DNA from: Synechocystis sp. PCC 7338
GTDB lineage: Bacteria > Cyanobacteriota > Cyanobacteriia > Cyanobacteriales > Microcystaceae
DNA: 64,000 nt
Reading direction: 5' to 3'
Assembly: GCF_018282115.1 (NCBI RefSeq)
Contig: NZ_CP054306.1
Span: 372,001 to 436,000 of the forward strand
Shown: positions 44,501-55,360 of the stretch, in pieces
Layout of the letters: every line of letters starts with the position of its first letter
Numbering within the stretch: the first letter of the stretch is position 1
Program-made: the position numbers and the translations under genes
The notes under the pieces: generated by a model
Told to the model about the DNA's origin: nothing
Databases searched by the model: none
The model's input: only the letters and a program-made list of their open reading frames with translations

Positions 44501-45139
44501 ATGACCGATCGCCGTCAATATTCCCCTGCTACCCAACGCAACCGAGAGGCGATCGCCGCTGTTTTGCAGGAATATTTACCTCCCCAAGGCAGTATTTTGG
44601 AAATTGCCAGTGGCACCGGGGAACACGCTTGTTTTTTTGCGCCCCTATTTTCCCCTCGCTGGTGGATAACGTCCGATCCTGATCCCCTTTGTCGGGAAAG
44701 TATTCTTGCTTGGCGGGAGCATGAAGCATTGGACAATTTTCAGCCACCTTTAGATTTAGATGTGCAATCATCGCTGTGGCCGGTGGAAGCAGAAGTTTTA
44801 CCAGAACCCATCACTGCCATGGTGGCAATCAACTTAATCCATATTTCCCCCTGGAAATCCTGCTTAGGGTTACTGAATGGGGCAGAACGCATTTTACCGG
44901 CGGGGGGCATTCTCTATCTCTACGGTCCCTATCGTCAAAAGGAAGTACCAACGGCCCCTAGCAATGAAGCGTTTGACCAATCTTTGCGGAGTCGCAACCC
45001 AGCTTGGGGTTTGAGAAATTTGGAGGATGTGATTGGGGAAGCGGAAAAAAGGAATTTACATAATCAGGCTGTGATTGCTATGCCCGCCAATAACTTATCG
45101 GTGATCTTTGAGAAAGGGCCAGAGCAAAATACTTTTTGA
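44501..45139 (+). CDS. DUF938 SAM-dependent methyltransferase
   Basis: 212 residues. Starts with YSPATQRNREAIAAVLQEYL and the SAM-binding loop ILEIASGTGEHACFFAPLF. DPDPLCRESILAW then acts as the acidic ribose contact, and AMVAINLIHISPWKSCLGLL matches the DUF938 family signature. Substrate unknown. It lies 76 bp before ribD on the same strand. Confidence 0.86.
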   Translation: MTDRRQYSPATQRNREAIAAVLQEYLPPQGSILEIASGTGEHACFFAPLFSPRWWITSDPDPLCRESILAWREHEALDNFQPPLDLDVQSSLWPVEAEVLPEPITAMVAINLIHISPWKSCLGLLNGAERILPAGGILYLYGPYRQKEVPTAPSNEAFDQSLRSRNPAWGLRNLEDVIGEAEKRNLHNQAVIAMPANNLSVIFEKGPEQNTF

Positions 45140-45215
45140 ACATCGTCGATCATCAGCAAGAATCCGTTACTGAAAATCCAGTAAATTTGATTAGATTCTT
45201 TTCCCTTAGCCCGCT

Positions 45216-46328
45216 ATGATTTCAGACCAAACCCATATGCGTCGTTGCTTGACCCTAGCAAAAACGGCGATCGGTAAAACAGTGCCCAATCCCATGGTGG
45301 GGTCGGTCATTGTCCAGGGAGATCAGATTGTCGGCCAAGGTTTCCATCCCCAGGCAGGGCAACCCCATGCAGAAATTTTTGCCCTCTGGGAAGCTGGCGA
45401 TCGGGCCAAGGGAGCGACCCTATACGTCAATTTGGAACCCTGTAACCATCAAGGGCGCACTCCCCCCTGTACCGAAGCAATCATCAAAGCGGGCATATCT
45501 AAAGTGGTGGTGGGCATGGTGGACCCCAATCCCTTGGTGGCGGGTAAGGGCATTGGTCGATTGAGACAGGCTGGCATTGAGGTGAAAGTGGGGGTGGAAG
45601 AAGAAGCTTGCCAGCGGTTGAATGAAGCGTTTTGTTTTCGCATCCAGCACCGACGACCCTTTGGCATTTTCAAATACGCCATGACGTTAGATGGCAAAAT
45701 TGCCACTGCCCAGGGCCACAGCAGTTGGGTGACCAGTAGCTCGGCTCGCCATTGGGTACATCAATTGCGTAGTCAATGCCAGGCGGTGATTATTGGGGGC
45801 AATACGGTGCGGCGGGATAATCCTTTGTTAACTACCCATGGGGTGGGGGCGGTGAATCCTTTGCGGGTGGTGCTGAGTCGCAGTTTAGATTTACCTTTGG
45901 AGGCTCAATTGTGGGATCAAGGTGTGGCTAAAACTTTGGTGTTTACGGAAAAAACCTGTGATCGAAATACGCTGAGCCATCTGGAAAAATTGGGGGTAGA
46001 GACCCTGATCTTGGATCCGTTAACTCCCCTGACAGTAATGACGGAGTTGTGCCAACGGGATTGTCTGCAAGTGTTGTGGGAATGTGGCGGTATCCTAGCG
46101 GCTCAGGCGATCGCCATGGGAACAGTGCAAAAAATCCATGCTTTTCTGGCACCAAAAATTATTGGTGGGGCCACGGCCCCGACTCCGGTGGGGGAACTGG
46201 GTTTTCAACAAATGACCCAGGCGTTAAATTTAACCGATCTCCATTGCCAGGCGATCGGGCCCGATTGGTTGTTTACGGGCTATCTGGCTGGGAACGCTGG
46301 CGACGGCAACGATCAGAGCAATATTTAA
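45216..46328 (+). CDS. ribD: Bifunctional riboflavin deaminase/reductase
   Basis: 370 residues. The N-terminal deaminase carries the zinc motif HAEIFALWEAG and PCNHQGRTPPC, which deaminates the diaminopyrimidine intermediate. The C-terminal reductase is the RibD_C fold (FGIFKYAMTLDGKIATAQGH near residues 148-167), with the NADPH-side segment AVIIGGNTVRRDNPLLTT. Both domains are complete, making it the two-step enzyme of riboflavin synthesis. The frame ends at 46328. Just after it, an alternative plus frame runs to 46426, but I regard it as overlap. Confidence 0.95.
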   Translation: MISDQTHMRRCLTLAKTAIGKTVPNPMVGSVIVQGDQIVGQGFHPQAGQPHAEIFALWEAGDRAKGATLYVNLEPCNHQGRTPPCTEAIIKAGISKVVVGMVDPNPLVAGKGIGRLRQAGIEVKVGVEEEACQRLNEAFCFRIQHRRPFGIFKYAMTLDGKIATAQGHSSWVTSSSARHWVHQLRSQCQAVIIGGNTVRRDNPLLTTHGVGAVNPLRVVLSRSLDLPLEAQLWDQGVAKTLVFTEKTCDRNTLSHLEKLGVETLILDPLTPLTVMTELCQRDCLQVLWECGGILAAQAIAMGTVQKIHAFLAPKIIGGATAPTPVGELGFQQMTQALNLTDLHCQAIGPDWLFTGYLAGNAGDGNDQSNI

Positions 46329-46452
46329 CTTCATCCCAACAACTGGCCCATTTTTTGCGCCAAGTGAAGGGCCGTTGGCAAACAGGGCAAATTTTACTGG
46401 GAAGATGGGCCTTATTACCTCGGTGAGCCATGGTTGTTAACGTTGATCGATC

Positions 46453-47733
46453 TTATTCTGGCAAAGCAATAACCTTGCCGTAGGCGGTGGGGGAAAGATA
46501 CGTTTGGGCGGACTGTTGTAAATCCTCGGCGGTCAGGGCTTGAATTTGTTCGGGGTAGGTCAAGGCTGGTTCCAAATCGCCAATTTGGGCGTAGTAATAG
46601 CCATATAAATTAGCCCGATCGCCGGGGCGTTCATTGCCAAAAACAAAACGATTGGCCACCTGGGTGCGGATGCGTTCTAAGTCCTTTTCCGGCACCAGTT
46701 CATTTTGTAGTCGTTCAATATGGTCCAGAATGCAGCGCTCTACGATGGGAATATTTTCCGCCGGTAACTGGGCCGAAATATAGAACATTCCCTGGGTGGC
46801 CTGGGTGGAATTGCTAGCCCCGATCGCCGTTACTAAACCCTTTTCTTCCCGCAATTCTCGAAACAAACGGGACACTCGACCCCGACCTAAAATCACCGCC
46901 AATACCCCCAGGGGTAAGGTTTGCTCAAACTGGTCCAACCCCGGCGATCGCCAAAGCAAAATTAGACGGGCCTGTTGTAAACCCTTATCCACCACAGTGG
47001 TTGTTTCCACTGCAGTGAAAGGTGGAGGAATATTAACCGGCGGCGGCGTTAAGGCTTGGGAAGGGGATTTCACTCGATAACAGTCGGCAAAACTGCTGGC
47101 TACCGTTTCCACTAGATGGGCCACGGGGCGATTACCCACCACGGTGGCGGTGATGGCCTGGGGCTGATACCAATGGGCATGAAAATCCCGCATCTGTTGA
47201 GCTTGGAGATGGGTAATAATTTCCCTGGCCCCCAGCACAGGGCGGGCGTAAGGAGTGTGGGGAAAAGCCAACTGCACCACCTGCTGAAAAATGCGCCGTT
47301 GGGGATCATCCTGCGATCGCCGAATTTCTTCTAGCACCACCAACCGCTCCCGCTCAAACGGCCCATCGGCAATGGTGGGATTAAGCACCACATCCAACTG
47401 CAAAGGGGCCAAATGTTCAAAATCCTGGGGAGCTGAAGTGAAGTAAAACTGAGTGTAATCCTGGCTAGTGGCGGCGTTGGTGCCCGCTCCCCTAGATTCA
47501 ATGGCCCGCTCAAATTCCCCCATGGCGAGGCGGGGAGTCCCCTTAAACACCATGTGCTCCAAAAAATGGGCTGTGCCATTAATGTCGTCCCCCTCCCAAC
47601 GGGAACCCACCCTCAACCAGAGTTGAAAAGACACCGCTTCCACTGGCATCTGCTCCGCAATAATGGTTAAACCATTGGGTAACACTTCAATGTGGGGACT
47701 ATTGAGGCGGGGAGGCAATAGGCTGGGGGTCAT
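46453..47733 (-). CDS. M16-family metallopeptidase (processing peptidase-like)
   Basis: 426 residues, ATG at 47733. Zinc motif HFLEHMVFKGT (HxxEH) is at about residue 58, with the distant Glu downstream, so it is the catalytically competent subunit type. Relatives are the mitochondrial processing peptidase beta subunit and PqqL/YmxG. No signal peptide is visible. Likely cleaves small peptides or transit sequences; the substrate is unknown. It is divergent from mrp. Confidence 0.9.
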   Translation of the reverse strand: MTPSLLPPRLNSPHIEVLPNGLTIIAEQMPVEAVSFQLWLRVGSRWEGDDINGTAHFLEHMVFKGTPRLAMGEFERAIESRGAGTNAATSQDYTQFYFTSAPQDFEHLAPLQLDVVLNPTIADGPFERERLVVLEEIRRSQDDPQRRIFQQVVQLAFPHTPYARPVLGAREIITHLQAQQMRDFHAHWYQPQAITATVVGNRPVAHLVETVASSFADCYRVKSPSQALTPPPVNIPPPFTAVETTTVVDKGLQQARLILLWRSPGLDQFEQTLPLGVLAVILGRGRVSRLFRELREEKGLVTAIGASNSTQATQGMFYISAQLPAENIPIVERCILDHIERLQNELVPEKDLERIRTQVANRFVFGNERPGDRANLYGYYYAQIGDLEPALTYPEQIQALTAEDLQQSAQTYLSPTAYGKVIALPE

Positions 47734-47954
47734 GGAGGGAAACGGATAGGGTTTGCTCTATGTCTATTTCCACTCTGACACAATGCTTAGGTTTGGGGGG
47801 GGATTTTCCGCACTTTGTCGAGTTACCAATCAATGGTGACGCTTACCTATCTCTGGGGTCTGCCTGGCCAGAAGCTGTCCAAAAACCTTTAAGATCAAGG
47901 GGCAGACTGTAATCCCTCAGAGAATTCTCCCAATTTTTGTCATCAATTGTCACT

Positions 47955-49016
47955 ATGTTAACCACCGATGCCGTTTTAACCGTGCTCCGTCCCGTTCAAG
48001 ATCCCGAACTACAAAAAAGCTTGGTGGAACTGAACATGATCCGAGATGTGGCGATCGCCGGGGGTACTGTTAGTTTTACCCTGGTGTTGACCACACCGGC
48101 CTGTCCGTTGCGGGAATTCATTGTGGAAGATTGCGAAAAGGCGGTTAAAACTTTGCCCGGGGTGGAAAAGGTAGAAGTAACGGTGACAGCGGAAACTCCC
48201 CAACAAAAATCCTTGCCCGACCGCCAATCCGTGGAGCAGGTGAAAAATATTATTGCCATCTCCAGCGGTAAGGGAGGGGTAGGAAAAAGCACAGTGGCGG
48301 TGAATGTGGCGGTAGCCCTGGCCCAGACCGGCGCGACGGTGGGACTATTGGATGCAGATATTTATGGACCCAATGCCCCCACCATGTTGGGCTTGAGCGG
48401 TGCAGCGGTGCAGGTACAAAACAGTCCCCAAGGGGAAGTGTTAGAGCCGGTGTTTAACCATGGCATCAAAATGGTTTCCATGGGTTTTTTAATTGACCCC
48501 GACCAACCAGTCATCTGGCGGGGCCCCATGCTGAATGGCATTATTCGTCAGTTTCTCTACCAAGTTAATTGGGGAGCTTTGGATTACCTGATTGTGGATA
48601 TGCCCCCCGGTACCGGCGACGCCCAGCTCACCCTAACCCAATCCGTCCCCATGGCCGGCGCAGTCATTGTCACTACTCCCCAAACAGTCTCTTTGTTGGA
48701 TGCTCGCCGGGGTTTGAAAATGTTCCAACAGATGGGAGTAAACGTATTGGGCATTGTGGAAAATATGAGCTACTTTATTCCCCCGGATCTGCCCGATCGC
48801 CAATACGATTTATTTGGTTCCGGCGGCGGTGAAAAAGCTTCCAAAGAATTGAATGTACCTCTGTTGGGCTGTGTGCCTTTGGAAATTGGCCTGCGGGAAG
48901 GGGGAGATAAGGGCATTCCCATTGTGGTATCCCACCCTGAATCAGCTTCAGCCAAAGCCCTAACGGCGATCGCCAAGCAAATTGCCGGGAAGGTTTCCAT
49001 GGCCGCTCTGGTTTAG
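47955..49016 (+). CDS. mrp: Mrp/NBP35-family iron-sulfur carrier ATPase
   Basis: 353 residues from the ATG at 47955; a TTG at 47937 is in frame. An N-terminal DUF59/MIP18-like domain (residues 1-85, with VLTTPACPLREF) is fused to a P-loop ATPase (ISSGKGGVGKSTVAVNVAVA). The deviant Walker A GKGGVGKST and Walker B IVDMPPGTGD fit ApbC/Mrp. It carries Fe-S clusters to apoproteins. Core gene. Confidence 0.95.
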   Translation: MLTTDAVLTVLRPVQDPELQKSLVELNMIRDVAIAGGTVSFTLVLTTPACPLREFIVEDCEKAVKTLPGVEKVEVTVTAETPQQKSLPDRQSVEQVKNIIAISSGKGGVGKSTVAVNVAVALAQTGATVGLLDADIYGPNAPTMLGLSGAAVQVQNSPQGEVLEPVFNHGIKMVSMGFLIDPDQPVIWRGPMLNGIIRQFLYQVNWGALDYLIVDMPPGTGDAQLTLTQSVPMAGAVIVTTPQTVSLLDARRGLKMFQQMGVNVLGIVENMSYFIPPDLPDRQYDLFGSGGGEKASKELNVPLLGCVPLEIGLREGGDKGIPIVVSHPESASAKALTAIAKQIAGKVSMAALV

Positions 49017-49158
49017 CATTAGAGAGCTAAATGCTCTTCAATAAAATTGGTGTACACATCCCCGGCCAGAAAAGCTGGGGTTTGTAAGCTCGACTTTGTC
49101 CATTATCCATTTTTTAAAAACCTTACTTGTCCATCGGTAATATGGCCAATCGCAGCTG

Positions 49159-50316
49159 TTACCAGCCAGCGGCTTCGGCCTTTTGTTGGCGCATCAACTG
49201 GACAAAATCGGCAAACAAGTAATCGGCATCATGGGGGCCTGGACTGGCTTCAGGGTGGTACTGCACCGAGAAAAATGGTAGTTCCTTATGGCGTAACCCC
49301 GCCACCGTTTTATCGTTGAGATTGAAATGGGTAATTTCCACTTCTTCGACTAGGGAGCCCTCTGCCACCGCAAAACCATGGTTCTGGCTAGTAATTTCCA
49401 CCTGTTGCTCCAGGCCACAGGGTTGATTGAGCCCCCGATGACCAAATTTGAGCTTAAAGGTTTCCGCTCCCAAAGATAACCCCAACACTTGATGCCCCAT
49501 GCAAATACCAAAAATGGGCTTTTTCGCTGCCAACAATTCCTTAGTGGTGACAATGCCTTCCTCCACTGCTGCGGGATCACCAGGGCCATTGGAAAGGAAA
49601 ATGCCGTCGGGGTTGTACTGGAGAATTTCCGCTGGGGAAGTGCTGGCGGGCACCACAATCACCCGGCAACCGTAACTAGCTAAGCGACGCAGGATATTAC
49701 GCTTAACACCAAAGTCCAGGGCCACCACTGTGAGGGCAGGTTTTCCCTTTTGTTCCGCCACTGGCCCAAACTGCCAATGGTTATCAGTAGGGTCAGTCCA
49801 TTCGTAAACTTCATGGGTGGTCACTTCCTTAACCAAGTTCAACCCGGCCATGGAAGGAGCTGCTTGGATGTGGTGTAACAGGGCTTCTGGTTCCAAAATT
49901 TCCGTGGAAATGCCGCCGTTCATGGCACCAACGGAACGCAACTTGCGGGTCAGGGCCCTAGTGTCGATGCCATAAATGCCGATAATTTTATGTTCTACCA
50001 AATAGTCGGGTAGGGATTGGGTCGATCGCCAATTGCTGGGGCGGCGGGTGATGTTGCGGGCCACTACTCCTTTAACGTGGGGATGGATAGATTCTTCATC
50101 CTCCCCATTGACTCCGGTATTGCCCAATTCAGGATAGGTGAACGTGACAATCTGGCCACAATAACTGGGGTCGGTCATCACTTCTTGGTAACCAGTCATG
50201 CCGGTGTTGAATACCACCTCTCCCACTGTGGTGCCATTGGCCCCAAAAGACCAACCGGGATAGGCGGTGCCATCCGCAAGGACAAGAAGGGCCGGTTTCG
50301 CCGCAGCAATTGGCAT
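49159..50316 (-). CDS. carA: Carbamoyl-phosphate synthase small subunit
   Basis: 385 residues from the ATG at 50316 ([20 protein letters not shown]); 40 further codons are open upstream but unlike the family. Class I glutamine amidotransferase domain: [20 protein letters not shown] holds the nucleophile Cys, and [20 protein letters not shown] gives the His and Glu. It hydrolyses glutamine and passes ammonia to CarB for carbamoyl phosphate in arginine and pyrimidine synthesis. Confidence 0.95.
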   Translation of the reverse strand: MPIAAAKPALLVLADGTAYPGWSFGANGTTVGEVVFNTGMTGYQEVMTDPSYCGQIVTFTYPELGNTGVNGEDEESIHPHVKGVVARNITRRPSNWRSTQSLPDYLVEHKIIGIYGIDTRALTRKLRSVGAMNGGISTEILEPEALLHHIQAAPSMAGLNLVKEVTTHEVYEWTDPTDNHWQFGPVAEQKGKPALTVVALDFGVKRNILRRLASYGCRVIVVPASTSPAEILQYNPDGIFLSNGPGDPAAVEEGIVTTKELLAAKKPIFGICMGHQVLGLSLGAETFKLKFGHRGLNQPCGLEQQVEITSQNHGFAVAEGSLVEEVEITHFNLNDKTVAGLRHKELPFFSVQYHPEASPGPHDADYLFADFVQLMRQQKAEAAGW

Positions 50317-50486
50317 AATGATATATTGCAAGGTAGCTGGAATAGAACCATTCGGCCGTAGTGGGAAAAAGTCATATCCTTGGAATCTTGCCCAGGGTGA
50401 TTGGCTTTCGCCCGGCCGCCGCCGAATCAACCACATATTAGCAGATTCACCCCTGTCGTCTGTTCCACTAATGTCAAATTGTCCTG

Positions 50487-51605
50487 ATGGTTACTGCCAT
50501 GAGTCCCGCTAAGCTGACCGACACCGATAAACAAGAGTTGGTTGACCTTTACCGGCAAACCCCCGCCACCACCACTACCCTCGCGGAACGTTTTGGGGTG
50601 AGCGTTTCCACCGTTAGTCGTCTCTTAAAAACGGCGATCGCCAGTGGGGAATATGAAACCTTAGTGCAGGAGAAAAGGGGGGGGAAGGGACCCAAAAATG
50701 ACGCCCAGTTGACGTTGCCTTTACCCAAGCCCTCCAGGAAAAAGTCAGAGGGGACGGAAACTAACAGTTCTTTGGACTCCGTGGCCGAGGTTTTCCCTGT
50801 GGCTGAAATAAACGATCAAGATCAAGGTAGTAGGACTATTGAGGCCACCGCTAGTAGCCAGGGCCGCCGTGTGCGTTCCCGTCGTCGAGCCACCGCCAGT
50901 TCCGTCGACCCAGGAAGTGATGGGTTTGCCGATGCCGTAGAAACCATCGATCCGCCGGCGATCGCTACCTCCTCCCCAGCCCAGCCCGACCGAACGGGAT
51001 TTGGTGACAGCCCAACCGCCATGCCAATGGCTAAAACCGAAGTGCCATCCGATGCCCCCATAGGTCGGCGCCCCCAGATTGTTTCAATTAAATCCTCCGC
51101 CCTAGATGAAATTGTCAAGGACATAGACGAGGACTTAGATTTACTGGATGGAGAAGACATTGATGATCTGGACGAAGAGGACGATGAAGATGACGAGTTT
51201 GAAGATGAATTAGACGATTTTGACGAAGACCAGGGAGAAGAGGATTATGCCCCCGCCCCAGTTACCATCAAACAAACTCAAACAAACACCGCAGAGCTAA
51301 TTTCAATTTTGCCCCTGATGGAAGCCTCTATGCCCAAAAACTGCTACCTGGTGGTGGACAGGAAGGGTGAATTGATCGTCCGTCCCCTGAAGGAATTCAG
51401 CCTCGATGGAGCTCTACCCCCGGAAGAAGTCCAAGCCAAAACCCTACCGGTGTTTGATAACCATCGAGTGGCCCGGCGCTTTTCCCTCAAAACCCAAAAG
51501 GTAATTCGCTTGCCCGACGCTAGCATCGTCCAAAAAACGGCCCAAGCACTCAAGTCCAAGGGCATTACCAGGGTGTTTCTCGGCGGCCAGGTCTATTCTC
51601 TTTAA
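50487..51605 (+). CDS. HTH protein with acidic linker
   Basis: 372 residues. Residues about 12-50 are a helix-turn-helix ([40 protein letters not shown]) of the transposase/sigma-like kind. A long low-complexity middle includes a basic patch ([13 protein letters not shown]) and a strongly acidic stretch around 215-265 ([20 protein letters not shown]). The C-terminal 90 residues form a compact domain ([20 protein letters not shown] ... [14 protein letters not shown]). I know no function; similar proteins occur in cyanobacteria beside this fusion enzyme. It could be a nucleoid or transcription protein. Confidence 0.7.
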   Translation: MVTAMSPAKLTDTDKQELVDLYRQTPATTTTLAERFGVSVSTVSRLLKTAIASGEYETLVQEKRGGKGPKNDAQLTLPLPKPSRKKSEGTETNSSLDSVAEVFPVAEINDQDQGSRTIEATASSQGRRVRSRRRATASSVDPGSDGFADAVETIDPPAIATSSPAQPDRTGFGDSPTAMPMAKTEVPSDAPIGRRPQIVSIKSSALDEIVKDIDEDLDLLDGEDIDDLDEEDDEDDEFEDELDDFDEDQGEEDYAPAPVTIKQTQTNTAELISILPLMEASMPKNCYLVVDRKGELIVRPLKEFSLDGALPPEEVQAKTLPVFDNHRVARRFSLKTQKVIRLPDASIVQKTAQALKSKGITRVFLGGQVYSL

Positions 51606-51672
51606 CTTTATCGATCCACTGGCGATCGCCTTAGTGATTTGATTCCCGACGGGGTTTCACCCATCCCTAGCA

Positions 51673-54204
51673 TCAGGAAAAATGTTGGTAGGATTCCTCC
51701 TGGGCATCGCTAATAAAATTCAATACCTGAGCCTGGTAGTAACGTAATTTGTCATCTACCCAGTGGCGGTCTTCACTGTTGGCGTAGATATGGACTAGGG
51801 GCTCCCCAGCATCGGGCAAAATCAAGACCCAATTGTCTCCGTTGGGAAAAGTTATTTTTACCCCGTCCACCAATTCAATATGCTGATCTCGATGGATTTC
51901 CACTAAATGGCGCATCAGGGCCCCTTTAATTTTCCAAGAACAACGGACACTGCAACTGTTGTGGTAAACCGTCGGCAATTCTGCCCGAATTTCCCCCAGG
52001 GTACGTTTTTGCACAGTCAGCATTTCCATCACTTTAGCAATGCAGAACATGGCATCAAAGCCGGGGTGTAAGCGGGGGAAAATAAAACCAGTTTCCCCAC
52101 TGCCCCCCAAAACCACGTTATGGCTCGATTGGGCGGCGGCCATCAAAGCGGTGGGATTGGCCTTGGTTCTCAAAACTTTCCCTCCATGGCGGCGGGCCAA
52201 CTTCTCCACTGCACTGGAGGCCTGCACTGGCACCACAATGGTTCCCCTGGGAGAGGCAGTTAACATCATATGTACCATCAAAGCAGTTAGCAGTTCCCCC
52301 CGGATGGGCAGGCCCCCTTCGTCCACTAGGGTAAGTTGTTCGCCATTGGCGGAAACTTGCACCCCCAAATTAGCCTGGAGCGCCGATACTACTTGCCCCA
52401 ACTGACTGAGTAGGACTTCCTTTTCTTCGTTGGAAACGGCGGTTTGCCGCAGACTAGCATTGAGTACCACCGCGTCGCAGCCGAATTTGGTTAATAGCAA
52501 TGGCAGAATGGCCCCGGACACCCCATAGGCATAATCGATGACAATTTTGGCCCCATCATTATTGATGATGTCCATGTCCAGCAACTTTTCAAAGGTATGG
52601 CAATAGGTTTCCAACACCTGGGCCGGATAGGACATGTCGCCGATTTGGGGAATACTCACCCGACGTAAATCTTCTTTGAAATAGGCCCCTTCAATTTTCT
52701 TCTCGGTCTTTTTGGAAATGTTGATACCCTGGCTATCGAGAAATTCAATCAGCAAATAATCTGGGCGATCTGGATGAATACGCACATGGATGCCACCGGC
52801 CACTTTCAACTTCGGGGTCATGGTGCGGGCAATGGGAATCGCTGTCGCTTCCAGGTTTTGAATGTTTACCCCCACCGACATCAGGCCGGCAATGAGGGAA
52901 CGGGTAACCATGCGGGAGACGTTACGTTGATCCCGGGAAACAACAATTTCCGCCCCGGGCTTGAGGGAAGAACCGTAGGCCGCCCCCAATTTAACGGCAA
53001 ACTCCGGCGTCATATCAATGTTGACAATGCCGGAAACGCCTCTCTGACCGAATAGGTTACGGTGACCGGTACTTCCCCAGATCAAATTGATGTTGAGAAT
53101 GGCCCCCGGTTCCACCCGTTTACTAGGCCAAACTTTAACGTTGGAGTTGATCTGAGCTTCTTCTCCAATGATGGATAGGGGGCCAATTACTGCCCCTTCC
53201 AGCACCTGTACCCGTCTTTCTATGCGACAGCCCCGTCCCACCACACAGGCGGCTAGATAAGCTTCATCGCCAATGAGGACTCCATTCCAAACAATAGCCC
53301 GTTTTAATTCTGCTCCAGCGCCAATGGTGACGTTATCGCCAATGATGGTACCGGCTTCCAATCTAGTGCCCGGGCCGATGTTGCAGTTATCGCCGATCGC
53401 CAAGGGGGGAATCAGAACAGCGGTGGGGTCGATGGTGGTGTGTTCCCCGATCCAAATATCGGAGTGCCTAGGTAGATTACCCAATTCCAACGTGACTTTT
53501 TTTTCTAGGGCATCGTATTGGGCTTCCCGGTAGGCATCTAAATTACCGACATCACACCAGTAACCATCAGCGACAAAACCATACATGGGCTCGTCATTTT
53601 CCAGTAGGAGGGGAAATAAATCCTTGGAAAAATCCATTTCCTCCCTGGGGGGCAGATAGGCCAGCACCTCCGGTTCGAGGATATAGGTGCCGGTGTTGAC
53701 GGTGTCGGAAAAAACTTCACTGGTGGAGGGTTTTTCTAAAAATCTTTGTACCCGTTGGTTTTCGTCGGTTATGACCACGCCAAATTCAAGAGGGTTGGGA
53801 ACCTTGGTTAAAATCAGAGTTGCCTTGGCCTGTTTTTGTTTGTGGAAGGCGATCGCCTGGGTGAGATTAAAATCTGTAATGCTATCCCCGCTAATTACCA
53901 AAAAAGTATCATCCAATAACTCTTCAATGTTTTTGACGCAACCTGCCGTACCCAGGGGATGCTCATCCTCTACGGCATAGGTCATTTGAACGCCGAATTC
54001 ACTGCCATCGAGGAAATAGTCCCGCATGGCATCGGGGAGGTAGTGGAGGGTAGCCACCACTTCGGTGATGTTATGGCGACGGAGCAAATGGATAATATGG
54101 GCGGCGATCGGTTGATTAACAATGGGCACCATGGGCTTGGGCAGATCGCAAGTCAGGGGTCTCAAACGGGTGCCTGCCCCCCCTGCCATCAACACAGCTC
54201 GCAT
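51673..54204 (-). CDS. Mannose-1-phosphate guanylyltransferase / phosphomannomutase-like fusion
   Basis: About 843 residues from the ATG at 54204 ([18 protein letters not shown]), with GAGG upstream. Domain 1 (to about 235) is a nucleotidyltransferase with [20 protein letters not shown] and [10 protein letters not shown]. Domain 2 (about 250-380) is a left-handed beta-helix with hexapeptide repeats. Domain 3 (about 385 to the end) is alpha-D-phosphohexomutase-like. In the mutase domain the usual catalytic serine loop (T-x-SHNP) is replaced by [15 protein letters not shown], so mutase activity is doubtful. It should make GDP- or UDP-sugars for cell-surface glycans. Confidence 0.88.
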   Translation of the reverse strand: MRAVLMAGGAGTRLRPLTCDLPKPMVPIVNQPIAAHIIHLLRRHNITEVVATLHYLPDAMRDYFLDGSEFGVQMTYAVEDEHPLGTAGCVKNIEELLDDTFLVISGDSITDFNLTQAIAFHKQKQAKATLILTKVPNPLEFGVVITDENQRVQRFLEKPSTSEVFSDTVNTGTYILEPEVLAYLPPREEMDFSKDLFPLLLENDEPMYGFVADGYWCDVGNLDAYREAQYDALEKKVTLELGNLPRHSDIWIGEHTTIDPTAVLIPPLAIGDNCNIGPGTRLEAGTIIGDNVTIGAGAELKRAIVWNGVLIGDEAYLAACVVGRGCRIERRVQVLEGAVIGPLSIIGEEAQINSNVKVWPSKRVEPGAILNINLIWGSTGHRNLFGQRGVSGIVNIDMTPEFAVKLGAAYGSSLKPGAEIVVSRDQRNVSRMVTRSLIAGLMSVGVNIQNLEATAIPIARTMTPKLKVAGGIHVRIHPDRPDYLLIEFLDSQGINISKKTEKKIEGAYFKEDLRRVSIPQIGDMSYPAQVLETYCHTFEKLLDMDIINNDGAKIVIDYAYGVSGAILPLLLTKFGCDAVVLNASLRQTAVSNEEKEVLLSQLGQVVSALQANLGVQVSANGEQLTLVDEGGLPIRGELLTALMVHMMLTASPRGTIVVPVQASSAVEKLARRHGGKVLRTKANPTALMAAAQSSHNVVLGGSGETGFIFPRLHPGFDAMFCIAKVMEMLTVQKRTLGEIRAELPTVYHNSCSVRCSWKIKGALMRHLVEIHRDQHIELVDGVKITFPNGDNWVLILPDAGEPLVHIYANSEDRHWVDDKLRYYQAQVLNFISDAQEESYQHFS

Positions 54205-54252
54205 TCCTTTACCTCGGTGACGAATTTCTGTTCCCATCTTAAGGTAAACCAA

Positions 54253-54813
54253 TAACTCTAACCGGTTGCCGTTGCGGTTTCAACCCCATCAATATTGCGG
54301 ACAGTTAGAGTGGCTATAGACAAACCCCAGATGGCCCCTGGATCTATAGAGGGTTTTGACGACGGCAATGATAATATTTTCCATTGCAAGGCCGCAGATT
54401 CTCCGTTTCTCAAGGTCAAGGACTATTCAAAAGCTTGACAGTTAATTGCTAAGGCAATCTAGCGGGGGATTCTTGCTTCAGTGACTCTTGACTAGATCAA
54501 ACAACGTTAATTGCTTGACCCCTGCCAGAACGTATCCACTCCGCAAGCATTTTGAATCACGGACTATCCGACCAAAACTTTTGCGCTGGCAGTGTCACGG
54601 CTGTCAATATGCCTACAAAATTGGCAGTTGTGTAATCGTTGATTTAACTTTGTTTTACTTGTTGCGCCAATTAATAAATTAAAGTAGCACAATGGCTGAA
54701 TTGTTAATTTCATATTATTGAGTATATTTTTCCGGCTCTGTTCTTTATTTCACCATGGATATTTTTGTATGTTCCGGTGAGACCTCTCTTCTCCTTGTTT
54801 TGATAGAATGGCG
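54253..54813. other. Long gene-poor interval
   Basis: No convincing gene. A 64-codon frame from a TTG at 54488 contains WQCHGCQYAYKIGSC, cysteine-rich but without any ribosome site or recognisable partner, so I do not call it. Small hairpins are present, but no clear RNA gene was found. Confidence 0.5.
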
Positions 54814-54854
54814 ACAAAAAATAGGGGAAGCCGGAGGTAATTTCCGCTTCCCCT
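54814..54854 (-). terminator. Intrinsic terminator of the coiled-coil gene
   Basis: On the minus strand AGGGGAAGC pairs perfectly with GCTTCCCCT (54854-54846 and 54831-54823) and is followed by ATTTTTTG. It is placed 26 bp after the stop of the 102-residue coiled-coil gene. Confidence 0.85.
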
Positions 54855-54879
54855 GTAATAGGCGATGGCAATGTCAAGA

Positions 54880-55188
54880 TTAGAATTGTTTCTTAACCTG
54901 CTCAAATGTGTTGGACAATTCGTTCCAACTTTTTTCTAAGCCTGCTTGCAACTCTTCCCAAGCAGCTTCACCAGATTGTTGAAGATCGTGCCATTTACCC
55001 ATTAGGGCGTCCCGTTGGGCCTGAAGATCCTTAAGGGCTTTTTGGTAGTTAACATTGGCATCTGCGGCTTTTTCCCTAGCTTCGGCAGACATTTGATCAA
55101 TCTGGGCATTGAGCTTGTCAATTTTTGCTCTTACCTTCTCTTTATAGGCTTCTTTTTCTTGGGCAGTCATCGTGGTGGGGTTGGACAT
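54880..55188 (-). CDS. Small coiled-coil protein
   Basis: 102 residues, almost wholly helical and charged, with Ala-rich heptads (KEKVRAKIDKLNAQIDQMSA, later ALMGKWHDLQQSGEAAWEEL). No Cys, no signal peptide. This is the abundant cyanobacterial small coiled-coil type; exact function unknown. It has a strong terminator downstream. The Trp residues at regular spacing suggest an amphipathic surface helix. Confidence 0.78.
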   Translation of the reverse strand: MSNPTTMTAQEKEAYKEKVRAKIDKLNAQIDQMSAEAREKAADANVNYQKALKDLQAQRDALMGKWHDLQQSGEAAWEELQAGLEKSWNELSNTFEQVKKQF

Positions 55189-55360
55189 AAATGTTATCCT
55201 CTCTGTTTTTATTTACTGTAGGTTTTCTACAAAAGCTACACCAGCCGGCGATCGGAAGGAAAATGTAGAACATCTCCCGGTATCACACCAGTGGGGACAG
55301 TTAATGTTGTTTTTCTAGAATGCTTAAATTTGACTGAATTAGCCAAGTCCTGGATCGGGA

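Noticed and set aside
46049-46426. ORF running past the ribD stop
   Set aside because: Overlaps ribD in another frame for most of its length; only about 33 codons lie beyond the stop and they show no domain.
49021-49040. Hairpin AGAGC-TAAAT-GCTCT after mrp
   Set aside because: Five-base stem without a T-run; too weak to call a terminator.
54488-54682. 64-codon ORF with Cys-rich segment
   Set aside because: TTG start, no ribosome site, no family pattern; the two CxxC-like cysteines are not enough to claim a zinc protein.
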